From the NCBI GenBank assembly GCA_963750995.1, contig CAVVST010000005.1, positions 1,240,001-1,304,000 of the forward strand: a stretch of DNA of 64,000 bases. The letters run 5' to 3'. Position numbers and translations under genes: made by a program. Below the pieces are notes generated by a model. It was not told the DNA's origin. It was given only the letters and a program-made list of their open reading frames with translations, and made no database searches. Shown piece after piece: positions 21,539 to 30,379 of this stretch. Numbering within the stretch: the stretch's first letter is position 1; every line of letters starts with the position of its first letter. Origin of the DNA: CAVVST01 sp963750995 (lineage in GTDB: Bacteria; Acidobacteriota; Vicinamibacteria; Vicinamibacterales; UBA2999).

Positions 21539-22925
21539 ACCGATCGACATCCGCGAAGTTGCTCGCCAGGCCGAGCGAGACGCGAATCGCGCCAGCGCTT
21601 TTCCCGTCGCGATGGGTGATGAACTGCAGAAACCGCGGCATCGTCATGTCCGGGCTCTCGCGCATCGCCGCCGCGACGTCGTCTTCGGTCAGCCCTTCGG
21701 CCGCTTCGCCTGCACCAGGATTGCAGAAGCAGCCGGTACGCAGCGAGATCCGCTCTTTCCCCGCCAGTTCCTCGACGCGCCGGTAATCGATCAGGTGGCC
21801 CTCGGGGTCGTAGAAGTTCATGGTCACGGTGCCGCCGCGCGACGCCGACGTCACCGGGCCGTAGATGCGCACCATGTGGCGGCCGTTGGTGTGCCGCAGG
21901 TTGAGCAGCTGCGCCAGGAGCCACTCGGTCAGACAACGGACGCGGGTCGCGATTGTCTCCATGCCGATCGACTCGAGATGACGCAGGCCGATTTCCACCG
22001 CGGGAATCGCCAGGTAGTTCAGCGTGCCGTCCTCGAAGCCGGCTTCGCCCGGCGCGAGGATGTGGCGCCGCCCCTCCACCGTCGCGAAGTTCACCGTGCC
22101 GCCGGCGAACCATGGCCGGCGGAGGATGCGCAGCGTGGTGTTCCGCACCAGTAGGCAGCCAACGCCGGTCGGATATCCGAACATCTTGTAGAACGAGATC
22201 GCCACGAAGTCGGGCTTCACGGCGCCGAGGTCCAGCCGCGCCGTCGGCACATACGCCGCCGCGTCGAGTAGCACATCCCATCCGGCGGCCTGCGCCGTCT
22301 CGACCAGTTCGAGTGGATGCCTGACGCCCGAGAAATTCGACTGCGCGGGGTAGGCAAACAGATTCCGGGCGGATGGATCCGCGTGAGCGAGCAACTCGCG
22401 CAGCCGCTCGCGATCGAGCCGCAGCTCCGGCGTCGTCAGCGGTGCGTAGGCGACGAGAGCTCCTTCCGCGCAGGCAAACTCGCGGATGCCGTTGACAGAG
22501 TTGTGGTTGTCGGCGGTCAGGAGCAGTGACCCGCCCCTCGCAAACGGGTACGACTCGCCGACGTGCTTGAGGGCCGCGGTCGCGTTCTGGGTGAACACGG
22601 CGGTGTAGTCGTCGCCGGCGTTGAACCACGTCAACACCGCCCGGCGCGCCCGCTCCACCAGCCGGGTCATCCCTGAGGACGTCGGGCTGGCCGAGTGAGG
22701 ATTACCGAATACCGCGCTGGTCAGCATCTCGGCATGCTGGCGAATCTGCGAGTCTCCGTGCAGGCCGGCGCCGGTGTAATCGAGGTACACCTCGCCGTGC
22801 GCGTCGAGCCGGCCGTACTGCGACGCCCGGAGCGCATCGAGTGCGGCCGTGGCTTCGTAGTCGGGATGCGCTGTCCGGAACTCCGCGTCCATGGAACGGC
22901 TCACCGTTTCATTATCGTCTGCCAC
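21438..22925 (-). CDS. Class V aminotransferase-fold PLP enzyme (Moco sulfurase/cysteine desulfurase-like)
   Basis: 495 residues. Features of the fold: LDYTGAGLHGDSQI near residue 50, the PLP-binding segment TQNATAALKHVGE, the aspartate region LLDAAAYVPTARLDL, and the lysine in SFYKMFGYPTGVG. The catalytic cysteine motif is RTGCFCNPG near residue 375. The wording YLDYTGAGL and RTGCFCNPGAGE is closer to the N-terminal domain of molybdenum cofactor sulfurase than to IscS. No MOSC domain is attached. It could sulfurate a Moco enzyme such as the SoxC-like protein encoded 5 kb away, but that link is only inference. ATG at 22925 or the in-frame ATG 11 codons later. Confidence 0.85.
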   Translation of the reverse strand: MADDNETVSRSMDAEFRTAHPDYEATAALDALRASQYGRLDAHGEVYLDYTGAGLHGDSQIRQHAEMLTSAVFGNPHSASPTSSGMTRLVERARRAVLTWFNAGDDYTAVFTQNATAALKHVGESYPFARGGSLLLTADNHNSVNGIREFACAEGALVAYAPLTTPELRLDRERLRELLAHADPSARNLFAYPAQSNFSGVRHPLELVETAQAAGWDVLLDAAAYVPTARLDLGAVKPDFVAISFYKMFGYPTGVGCLLVRNTTLRILRRPWFAGGTVNFATVEGRRHILAPGEAGFEDGTLNYLAIPAVEIGLRHLESIGMETIATRVRCLTEWLLAQLLNLRHTNGRHMVRIYGPVTSASRGGTVTMNFYDPEGHLIDYRRVEELAGKERISLRTGCFCNPGAGEAAEGLTEDDVAAAMRESPDMTMPRFLQFITHRDGKSAGAIRVSLGLASNFADVDRFIRFAAGLRDQTRLTVGAVTFDIESCRVIRDGS

Positions 22926-23009
22926 AAATTGACCCGCTTTCCTGCGTTGACCATAATGGCGACGCTCACTCGACGACGTCCACGCCCTGCGGCATCAAAG
23001 GGAGTCGGA

Positions 23010-24672
23010 ATGCCAAGAATCGCTGCTGTCCTGACGCTGCTCCTGATCATTCCCGGCGACCTGCTGTCACAGGCTCCCGGGCTCTCCACCGTCGTCCCGC
23101 CAATGCTGCCGCTGAAGCAGGTCGCATACATCAAGGCATCGAACACCGAGGCGTTCGACCATTTCGCGTGCGGGGGCGGAAACCAGGGGCATACCGGTAC
23201 CTCGGTCACGCTGAGCGGCGACGGGAGCACGATGGCGGTCGGTGCGCCATTTGAGAGCAGCGGCGCGAGTGGGGTTAACGGCAACCAGAACGACGATTCG
23301 ACCTATGCCTCTGGCGCTGTGTACGTCTTCGTCCGCCAGGGCGACACCTGGACGCAGCAGGCATACGTCAAGGCGTCCAACCCCGGGCAGAGTGATCACT
23401 TCGGGTCGTCCGTCGCTCTGAGCCGCGACGGCAATACGATGGCGGTCAGTGCCCCCTGGGAATCGAGCGCCGCGACCGGTATCAACGGCAATCAGAACGA
23501 CAACTTGATTCCGCAGGCCGGCGCGGTCTACATCTTCACCCGCACCGGCACCACCTGGACGCAGCAGGCGTACGTCAAGCCCTCGAACACCGGCAGGCCC
23601 GGAAAGGGCGACGTGCCCGGCGACGGCGACCAGTTTGGCTACTCACTCGCGTTGAGCGGCGACGGCAGCACAGTCGCAGTCGGCGCCCTCACGGAAGATA
23701 GCGCGGCGCAGCAAATCAACGGGAACCAGAGCGACGACTCCGCGAATTCTGCCGGCGCCGTGTATGTGTTCTCGCGGAGCGGCAGTACGTGGGCACAGCA
23801 GGCCTACATCAAGACGTCAAATATGGAGGCCGGTGACGACTTTGGCTTTTCCGTCGCGCTGAGCTTCGACGGCAACACGCTCGCCGCCGCCGCCTTCGAC
23901 GAAGACGGGGCAGGCCGCGGAACCAATCCGCCTCACGATAACGGCTCCCAGAATTCGGGGGCGCTCTACGTCTTCACCCGCCAGGGTGGCGCGTGGACCC
24001 AGCAGGCGTACATCAAGGGCTCGAAGGGTGAGACGAGCGACGGGTTCGGCTTTGCCACGGCCATCAGCGACGACGGGAATACCATCGCGGTCGGCGCCGG
24101 GGATGAGGCCTGCCTGACGCCGGGCATCGATCCCCCCGGGTGTGCCGACGACGCCCCGCCACTGCGAGGCGCGAACATCTGGGTCGGCGCCGCGTATGTT
24201 TTCGTGCGGACCGGCACCACGTGGACGCGAGCAGTCGTTCATCAAGGCGAACAACGCACGGCCGTTCAACTCGTTCGGCGTCAGGCTGGCACTAAGCGGT
24301 GACGGCAACACGCTCGCCATTTCCGCATACCTCGAGGACAGCGCCGACCGCGGCGTCCGTCCGCCGATGATCGTGCCCTTCCTGCTTCAGGACATCATCA
24401 CTTCGTGGCGCGAGCACCGGAACGAGGCCGAGGAATCGGGGGCCGTCTACTTCTTTACGCGAAGCGGAAGCACGTGGACCCAGGGCGCGTACATCAAGGG
24501 TGCCAACACTGATGCGGGCGACGAATTCGGCAGCGCCGTGGCGCTGAGCGGCAACGGCAGAGTGCTGGTGGTTGGCGCTCACACCGAGGACAGCGCTGCC
24601 AAAGGCGTCAACGGCAATCAGGCGGATAACGCCGCCGACGACTCCGGCGCAGCCTACGTGTTTACGTACTGA
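23010..24672 (+). CDS. FG-GAP repeat (beta-propeller-like) secreted protein (frame break)
   Basis: After a signal peptide (IAAVLTLLLIIPGDLLS) the protein consists of about seven repeats of 55-65 residues. Each repeat runs roughly YIKASN..A.D.FG.SVALSGDGNT.AVGA, then ED/ESSA..INGNQ.D, then SGAVYVF.R.G.TWTQQA. The repeated FG and calcium-like DGNT/NGNQ turns fit the FG-GAP integrin propeller type. A one-base change near 24230 breaks the frame between TGTTWT and QSFIKANN. GGGAG precedes the ATG at 23010; an upstream ATG at 22955 is possible. Probably a surface or periplasmic protein of unknown binding target. Divergent from the PLP gene. Confidence 0.85.
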
Positions 24673-24696
24673 GATGAGGGGCCTTTCCGCCCGCGA

Positions 24697-25326
24697 ATGG
24701 AGGCGTTCATGATCGGGTACGTATTGGTCCTTGGTCTTCTCTTGTCGTTCTGTGCCGGCGTGCAGGCGCAGGACCGCCTGCCGCCTATCCCTGCCGAGAA
24801 GATGACGGAGGCTCAGAAAAAAGCGGTCGCGGAATATACGGCGGCGCGCGGGCCGCTGACGGGGCCCTGGAACGTGCTGCTTCGGAGCCCGGAGCTCATA
24901 AACCGACAGCGGGGCGTGAGCGATTACGTTCGATTCAACAGCGTCCTGTCACCCAGAGTGTCAGAGTTCATCATTCTCATCACGGCACGTCACTGGGCGC
25001 AGCAGTACGTGTGGAATGCGCACCACCCAGCCGCGTTGAAGGACGGGCTCAATCCAGACATCGCCAAGGCGGTCGCGGAAGGGCGCCGTCCGCAGCAGAT
25101 GGCGGAGGATGAAGAAGTCGCATACGACTTCATCATCGAGCTGCAGCGCAACCACACCGTGAGCGATGCCACGTACGCCAGAGCCCTGGCGAAGTACGGG
25201 GAGCGCGGCATCGTCGACATGATTGGCCTCACAGGGCATTACACGACGATTTCGATGGTGTTGAATACAGCGCGCACGGGGCTTCCAGCGGGCGCGACGC
25301 CGGCGCTTACGCCGTTTCGATGGTGA
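24697..25326 (+). CDS. Carboxymuconolactone decarboxylase-like protein, secreted, no CxxC
   Basis: 209 residues with a signal peptide (VLVLGLLLSFCAGVQA). The CMD core is visible: FNSVLSPRVSEFIILITARHWAQQYVWNAHHPAALKDGL, followed by helices with YDFIIELQRNHTVSDATYARALAKYGERGIVDMIGLTGHY. The position of the AhpD CxxC pair is occupied by QYVW, so peroxidase-type redox chemistry is unlikely. It is a distant paralog of the minus-strand protein encoded at 28852-29457. Signal peptides on this family are unusual but shared by both copies here. It starts 24 bp after the FG-GAP gene. Substrate unknown. Confidence 0.85.
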   Translation: MEAFMIGYVLVLGLLLSFCAGVQAQDRLPPIPAEKMTEAQKKAVAEYTAARGPLTGPWNVLLRSPELINRQRGVSDYVRFNSVLSPRVSEFIILITARHWAQQYVWNAHHPAALKDGLNPDIAKAVAEGRRPQQMAEDEEVAYDFIIELQRNHTVSDATYARALAKYGERGIVDMIGLTGHYTTISMVLNTARTGLPAGATPALTPFRW

Positions 25327-25333
25327 GGACGAC

Positions 25334-25437
25334 TTACTTGCCCGGGTAGAACCCGAGTGGACGTGTCTGCCCGGGCTTCCAGTCGAGCTCGACGCCAACG
25401 AACCGGTCGCGGTTCGGCATGCGGACTGCTGGAAGCG
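25334..25437 (-). pseudogene. Remnant copy of the soxD 3' end (left direct repeat)
   Basis: This 104-base block matches 27035-27138, the last 33 codons of the SoxD-like cytochrome gene, with about five mismatches. On the minus strand it still reads RMPNRDRFVGVELDWKPGQ.RPLGFYPGK and a stop, with Thr replacing Lys once. No upstream part of a cytochrome gene remains. It is therefore either a broken second soxD or one side of a direct repeat created when the intervening 1.6 kb arrived. Confidence 0.85.
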
Positions 25438-25452
25438 CGATATTTAATATCG
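25438..25452. repeat. AT-rich 15-bp palindrome at the islet junction
   Basis: CGATATT-T-AATATCG, perfect 7-bp arms, lies immediately after the left repeat and stands out in otherwise GC-rich DNA. Confidence 0.5.
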
Positions 25453-25531
25453 TCTCTCGTCTTTCAGGGAGGGTGTTGCGGCCTTCCTCGGAAAACGTAC
25501 TCCGCAATGGACGGGATCGTAGGCGCCCTGC

Positions 25532-26654
25532 TCACCACGCATCGGGGATGCCCCAGAGTTGGAACTCATGAGCCCAGACAATGGGTGAGCCACCATGATT
25601 GGCAATGGCGCGGACTTTCACATACTTTGCTCGTTCTGCCGCGAACGGGAACTCCTGGTAGGGAGTCTTGAACAGCTTCATGTTTCTGGTACGGAACTTC
25701 CCCACGGATTCGAAGCGGCCCGTCGGTGACTCGTTGCCGGCGAGCAACTCGAAATCGCGCAGATAGGCGTCGCCTGCGGCTGAGACCAGTACGGTAAAGG
25801 TATCGAACAGGGCTGCACGCTCGTCGCGAAACGCGAAGACGGCCTCACCCATAGTGGCAAATGCGTCTTCCCTTCCGTCGATCGCTTTGGTCCACTCGTT
25901 ATCGGATGCCGCGAGGACCATCCCGCCGTTGTCCTGCGCGAGCAGGTTGACGCGGCGCCCGCCCGCGACGCTGCCCACCTCCGATGCTGCCGGCGCCTCC
26001 GGCGCAGGAGCGTTCCCAAAGGACACCTTCGGAGCGGCGCCAGGGTCGCCCGGGCGCTCCGGGGACGCAGCGCCAAGTGCGGCCATCGTGACGGGAGGAT
26101 CGCTGGCCGGCCAGAATGCGCGAGCCGCCAGGACAAGCGCCGCGCCGACGACAGCGAGGGCGACGGCGGCTCCTGCAGCGGCCCCGGGTGAGACACGACG
26201 TACCGTCCGCACCCGGCCGCCGGGGGCCCGGTGGTCGAGCCGCGGCGGCGCCGCTTGGCCCGCGCTTCGCGACAACCGCTCGACTGATTGCACCAGGCCT
26301 TCGAACTCCGGATGGCCGGGATCGCCGGTCCAGTCCTGGAGATTCGCCGCCTGAATGCGCCGGAACTCGATGGGGATCGACACATCGTCGATGACCGCCG
26401 GCACGAGTACGTGGCGGCTCGCCCCCTCGGCGGCCTCGGTCTTCACCCAGTTCGACGAGGCCGATGTCCGCGACCACAGTACCGACGACGCAACCGGCCG
26501 CGCTGAGAGCCTCCTGGATCACCTCGTCGAATACGCGACCTGGCGGGATGGTCCGATCCCACCAGACTGAGTAGCCGCGCACGCCAAGGGCTTCGGCCAG
26601 TGCCGCCGCCCGCTCGCGATCGGCGTTCGCATAGCTGAGGAACACATCGGACAC
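25532..26654 (-). CDS. TIR domain - transmembrane - discoidin-like (F5/8C) protein (frame break)
   Basis: The GTG at 26654 is the start: AGGAGG lies seven bases upstream and the TIR domain begins at once (VSDVFLSYANADRERAAALAEAL). TIR boxes: FLSYAN, GYSVWWDRTIPPG, and after the break VLWSRTSASSNWVKTEA, which retains the W...E arrangement that carries the catalytic glutamate in NAD-cleaving TIR enzymes. Next come a proline-rich basic linker, one membrane helix (AAAGAAVALAVVGAALVLAA) and a C-terminal discoidin-type beta-sandwich (NEWTKAIDG, RFESVGKFRT, AKYVKVRAIANHGG, HEFQLWG). A one-base insertion near 26483 breaks the TIR domain. The topology suggests cytosolic TIR and an external carbohydrate/lipid-binding sensor. 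A signalling or defence role is inference. Confidence 0.8.
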
Positions 26655-27034
26655 TTGGGAGCCTCCTGGCCGTCTTCCACTAACGTCCGTTCTGCGACGC
26701 CGCCCCGAGACAGCGAGCATCGGCCCGCGCGCCGCGCCGATGGCCGGGGTACAGCGCGGATGATCGGCCGGGAGTGCCAGCGTGTCAAGGGATTGTCAGG
26801 GTTTGTGATTGTCAGGGTTTGTCAGGCGAGCAGGCGCGCCTGCATGGCTCAAGCCCGGTCACGGAACGGCGATGTCGTCGATGCAGGGCCCGAAGCTCCG
26901 TTGCATCAACGCCGCCCACTGCCGATTCGTGGGTGGCCGCGCGCCAGGCCCGCCAGCACCGGCACCTCGTCTCTCCAGGGATCCGTGTCGCCGTCATGGT
27001 CGTCGATCGCCACGCCACGCCGCGCGCTCGACGC
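26655..27034 (-). other. Spacer with possible transposase C-terminal remnant
   Basis: 380 bases without an intact gene. On the minus strand, around 26870-26945, one frame reads RPPTNRQWAALMQRSFG before a stop. This resembles the WAELMRRVF motif near the C-terminus of IS91-type transposases, but the following cysteine motif is lost. Near 26785-26825 the words ATTGTCAGGGTTTGT are repeated in tandem. Suggestive of old insertion-sequence activity next to the TIR gene; weak evidence. Confidence 0.35.
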
Positions 27035-27595
27035 CTACTTGCCCGGGTAGAACCCGAGTGGACGTTTCTGACCGGGCTTCCAGTCGAGCTCGACGCCAAC
27101 GAACCGGTCGCGGTTCGGCATGCGGACTCTTGGAAGCGTCATCGGGTCCATGACATCGGTGTCGGAGATGATCTGATTCAAGAACAGCACATACGCCGTG
27201 ACTGCGTAGACTTCATCAGGTGTGAGGGAACCGGGCTTCGCCCAGGGCATCCCCCGGTTGATGAAGTCCCACACCGTGGTCGCGTAGGGAACGAGGCTCC
27301 CTTCGATCTTGACCGGCTTGGCGTTCCCAAGCGGGATCAGCCCGCGATGAAGCGCCGTCCCTTTTCCCTCGGGTCCGTGACACAAGGCGCATTTCTGCGT
27401 ATAGACGATTACGCCCTGCTTCGCCGTTCCGCTGCCCGGCGGCAGTTCTGTGCCCTCTGCCGACACCGCCGGCACTGCTGCCCTGATCTGTGCTTCGCTG
27501 GCAGGCGTGCCAAGCCGATACGTCGGTCCCTGCGCCAACGCTGTCGTAGAGGCAAACAGCCCGATCGCGGCGGCGAGCAGCTTAGAAGAGCGCAT
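27035..27595 (-). CDS. soxD: SoxD-like diheme/monoheme cytochrome c subunit
   Basis: About 186 residues with a signal peptide (LLAAAIGLFASTTALA). One heme site, CALCH, lies near residue 70. The SoxD N-domain phrases are all present: ELPPGSGTAKQGVIVYTQKC, VPYATTVWDFINRGMPWAKPGSLTPDEVYAVTAYVLFLN (axial Met region), and RMPNRDRFVG. Length fits a single-domain SoxD; the second heme domain of some SoxD proteins is absent. It overlaps the end of the soxC-like gene, so the two are co-translated. It accepts electrons from the SoxC molybdenum subunit. ATG at 27613 is an alternative start. Confidence 0.88.
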   Translation of the reverse strand: MRSSKLLAAAIGLFASTTALAQGPTYRLGTPASEAQIRAAVPAVSAEGTELPPGSGTAKQGVIVYTQKCALCHGPEGKGTALHRGLIPLGNAKPVKIEGSLVPYATTVWDFINRGMPWAKPGSLTPDEVYAVTAYVLFLNQIISDTDVMDPMTLPRVRMPNRDRFVGVELDWKPGQKRPLGFYPGK

Positions 27596-28814
27596 TCTGA
27601 ATGCTGCCGTCACGGTTCACCTTCCACGGCTGAATGCCATTGAAGTGATCCGCCTGCAGGAAGTACTCGGGAGTCACGCCCAGATTCTTCGCCGCTTCGG
27701 CGATGGTCGGCTGGACCTCGCCGCGTTCGTCCGTGCACCGCGACTGCAGTACCGCCTCGTCGCCATTCCACTCCCAGGCAAATCGAAATCGAGTGTGCGC
27801 GTAGCGTAATACGGGCTGCTGAAGCTGCGCCTCCTTGTACGTCCGGCCGCCGTCTACTGATACGTCAACGCTCTTCACGACGCCGCCGCCGGTCCACGCG
27901 AGACCGGTAATCTCGTAAAATCCGCGGTCCGGTAAACGCTGACCGCCGGACGGTCGTGTGATGACCGACTTTGGTCCGAGCTCGAACCTGAACCCCAGCG
28001 CTTTACCATCGGGACGGGTGTCGGCGTTGTTGCCCGCCTCGTGCCACGCCATCGCCGGTCGATCGCCGACGGCGATGCGGCTGAGCCACTTCACCGCACG
28101 AATCGCTTCCCATCCCGGGACGACGAGCCGCAGCGGATAGCCGTTATGGGGGCGCACCGGCTCGCCATTCTGGGCATACGCGACCAGGATGTCGTCCATC
28201 GCTTTGGCCAGCGGGATGCTCATCGTGTACTTGTTGGCGTCCGATCCTTCAGCGACGATCCAGCTCGCCCCGCGCTGCACCCCGCACTCCTTGAGGAGCA
28301 CTGACAGCAACACTCCAGTCCACTCGCTGCAGCTGGTTCGTCCATGCACCAGTTGCACGGAGTCGCCGTTGGGGCCGCGAAGCGGACGGCTGTTGGCGTT
28401 GCATTCGAGAAAATAGGTCTTCGAGACCGAAGGGAATCGTCTCAGTTCCTCCATCGTGAAGGTGAGAGGACGGTCGACCATCCCGTGCATCAGCAGGCGA
28501 TGCTGCTTCGGATCGATGTCAGGAATGCCGTTGACGTGATCCATCAGGAAGTGCAGTCCCGAGGGCGTGATGATCCCGTCCAGGTCCTGAAGCGGAGTCG
28601 TCAATGCGGTGTCGGTGATCGGACTCCCGCTCCCGAGCGCTTTCCGTACGGTGTTGTCGAACCGCGACGGCTGCCCGTACGCCAGCGTGTCTTTCAGACG
28701 CGCCTCGGGCGAAGTCTGCGCCCCAGCCGACTGCACCGCTCCGACCGCAAGGCTCGCCAGCGCGGCGCTCCCTGTCAGGAATTGACGACGATCCGAGTGG
28801 CGGTGCGAACCCAT
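27582..28814 (-). CDS. soxC: SoxC-like molybdopterin sulfite/sulfane dehydrogenase subunit, Tat-exported
   Basis: About 410 residues. The start at 28814 is supported by AAGGAG six bases upstream. A twin-arginine signal (DRRQFLTGSAALASLAV, ending AGAQ) shows export with cofactor. SoxC-typical text: ITPSGLHFLMDHVNGIPDIDP, then the Moco cysteine in TSCSEWTGVLLSVLLKE, AYAQNGEPVRPHNGYPLRLVVPGWE, and the dimerization domain VDVSVDGGRTYKEA. No soxXYZAB genes are near, so this SoxCD pair probably oxidizes sulfite or a related compound on its own, passing electrons to the c-type subunit. It follows the CMD-like gene on the same strand. Confidence 0.92.
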   Translation of the reverse strand: MGSHRHSDRRQFLTGSAALASLAVGAVQSAGAQTSPEARLKDTLAYGQPSRFDNTVRKALGSGSPITDTALTTPLQDLDGIITPSGLHFLMDHVNGIPDIDPKQHRLLMHGMVDRPLTFTMEELRRFPSVSKTYFLECNANSRPLRGPNGDSVQLVHGRTSCSEWTGVLLSVLLKECGVQRGASWIVAEGSDANKYTMSIPLAKAMDDILVAYAQNGEPVRPHNGYPLRLVVPGWEAIRAVKWLSRIAVGDRPAMAWHEAGNNADTRPDGKALGFRFELGPKSVITRPSGGQRLPDRGFYEITGLAWTGGGVVKSVDVSVDGGRTYKEAQLQQPVLRYAHTRFRFAWEWNGDEAVLQSRCTDERGEVQPTIAEAAKNLGVTPEYFLQADHFNGIQPWKVNRDGSIQNALF

Positions 28815-28851
28815 AGGCGTCTCCTTTGCTGACCGCGACACGTCAATTCCA

Positions 28852-29457
28852 TCACGGAATCGGCAGCAGTGCCTTGTCCTTCGGACGCACGTGCTGATCG
28901 GCCACGTTCAGCAGAATCGTCGTCGCCGCATAGTCGCCAATCAGGGCAACGATGTTGACGAGTCCCTGCTTTCCGAACTGTTTCTCGGCGCGCGCGAAGG
29001 TGTCGGAACTGACTTTGTGCTTGCCGATCGCATCACGACCGAGCTGAACGATGACGGCGTCCTTTTCCGCCAGATTCGTCAGCGGCCTGCGGAATCTGAC
29101 GGTGTCGATGATGTCCTGCTGCAACCCGGCCTTCTGAGCGGCTGGTTCGTGCGCGGTCCACACGTAGACACAGTCCATCTCGCGGGCCGTAACCAGGATC
29201 GCCAGCTCCACGAGGCGGGGGTCGAGACCGGATTTGCGTCGAAGATAGTCATTCAGCCCGGTCATGGACTCGGCCACGGGCGGGCTGTACATCCGTATCG
29301 CCGCGGGCCCGAAAGAATCGGGTGTTGCCTGGCGGTTAATCGCCGGAAAACGGTTGCCGGTCTCGGGGTAAATATCCTTGGGAAACGCCGCCTGGCCGGC
29401 GACCACGGCAACACCAACCACCAGCAGCAGACCTGTCAGCATGTGAAGTAGTCTCAT
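28852..29457 (-). CDS. Carboxymuconolactone decarboxylase-like protein, secreted
   Basis: 201 residues with a signal peptide (MLTGLLLVVGVAVVAGQA). CMD core: GLDPRLVELAILVTAREMDCVYVWTAHEPAAQKAGL, one cysteine only, so not an AhpD-type CxxC enzyme. The C-terminus LVNIVALIGDYAATTILLNVADQHV matches the family. GAGGA precedes the ATG at 29457 by six bases. First gene of the minus-strand run with soxCD, divergent from the VOC gene with 44 bp between starts. It may act on an organic acid linked to the same regulon, but this is not shown. Confidence 0.85.
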   Translation of the reverse strand: MRLLHMLTGLLLVVGVAVVAGQAAFPKDIYPETGNRFPAINRQATPDSFGPAAIRMYSPPVAESMTGLNDYLRRKSGLDPRLVELAILVTAREMDCVYVWTAHEPAAQKAGLQQDIIDTVRFRRPLTNLAEKDAVIVQLGRDAIGKHKVSSDTFARAEKQFGKQGLVNIVALIGDYAATTILLNVADQHVRPKDKALLPIP

Positions 29458-29501
29458 GTCCGTTCCTCAATTCGTTTGCCCGGTTTGAGATGGAGGCATC
29501 G

Positions 29502-30343
29502 GTGAAGACACATGTGCTCGCCGCTTTGTTGTTCGTATCGACGCTTTCCGCGGGCACCGCGGCTGCGCAGCCGGCCCCCGTCAACCAGGCCGGCGTGACC
29601 ATGGGTCACTGGCACATCGCCTCCAAGGACGTGGAGGCGAACAAGAAACTCTTTCTTGCCATGGGCGGCAAGTTGTACATGCCCGGCGGACAGCCGCTCA
29701 TCATGTTCCCGGGTCTCTATATCAGTCTGATCCTCGGGAACGAGAAGGGCGATGGCGGCACCGTTGGCTCGGTCGTAAACCACGTCGGCTTCATCGTCGA
29801 CAACGTTCAGCAGCGTGTCGCGCAGTGGAAGGCGGCGGGTGTGACGGTGCTCCCGGGCGGCGCGCTCCCGACGGGCGGCAACCGGCTGGACCAGGCCTAC
29901 GTCGAAACGCCGGACGGCGTTCGCATGGAAATTCTGGAAGACAAGACGCAGACGGTGCCGATTCGCAACGAACATATTCACCTGGTGCTGCCGGCGGCCG
30001 AGATTCCGAAAGCGCAGGCATGGTATGCGAAAACGTTCGGCGGGCAAACAGCCACTCGCAACAACGCGCCGGTCGTGAACCTTCCGGGAGTCCAGATCCG
30101 GTTCAACGCGGCCGATACGAAGCAGGCGCCGACGCGCGGCCGCGTGCTCGATCACTTCGGATTCGACGTGAATGACCACGCAGCGTTCGTGAAGAGACTC
30201 GAAGCGGAAGGCATCAAACTCGACCAACCAGTTGGCAAGGGCGCCACCGGCAACACCATCACGTACATCACGGATCCCTGGGTACCCGTATCGAAATTGT
30301 CCAGCGGCTGCCGATCGGGCCGCAGGTGCAACAGACGAACTAG
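29502..30343 (+). CDS. VOC (glyoxalase/dioxygenase-fold) protein with two modules, secreted (frame break)
   Basis: The GTG at 29502 is preferred because GGAGG lies five bases upstream and a signal peptide follows (THVLAALLFVSTLSAGTAAA). Two VOC modules are seen: the first begins GHWHIASKDVEANKKLF and ends VRMEILED; the second begins HIHLVLPAAEIPKAQAWYAKTFGG and ends at the break. A missing G near 30281 breaks the frame; restoring it gives DPWGTRIEIVQRLPIG and a stop at 30343. The His/Glu metal ligands are in place. Substrate unknown. Convergent with the MBL gene. Confidence 0.83.
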
Positions 30344-30379
30344 GAGTTGCTGGCCGCGGCGCGTCAATTCCGCCTGTCG

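Larger units (their letters stand above)
25334..27138. other. TIR-gene islet bounded by ~104-bp direct repeats
   Basis: Two direct copies of the soxD 3' end (25334-25437 and 27035-27138) bracket about 1.6 kb that contains only the TIR-membrane-discoidin gene and a possible transposase scrap. The arrangement resembles integration into the 3' end of a gene, or duplication by recombination, with the rest of the element lost. No integrase gene is seen. Confidence 0.55.
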
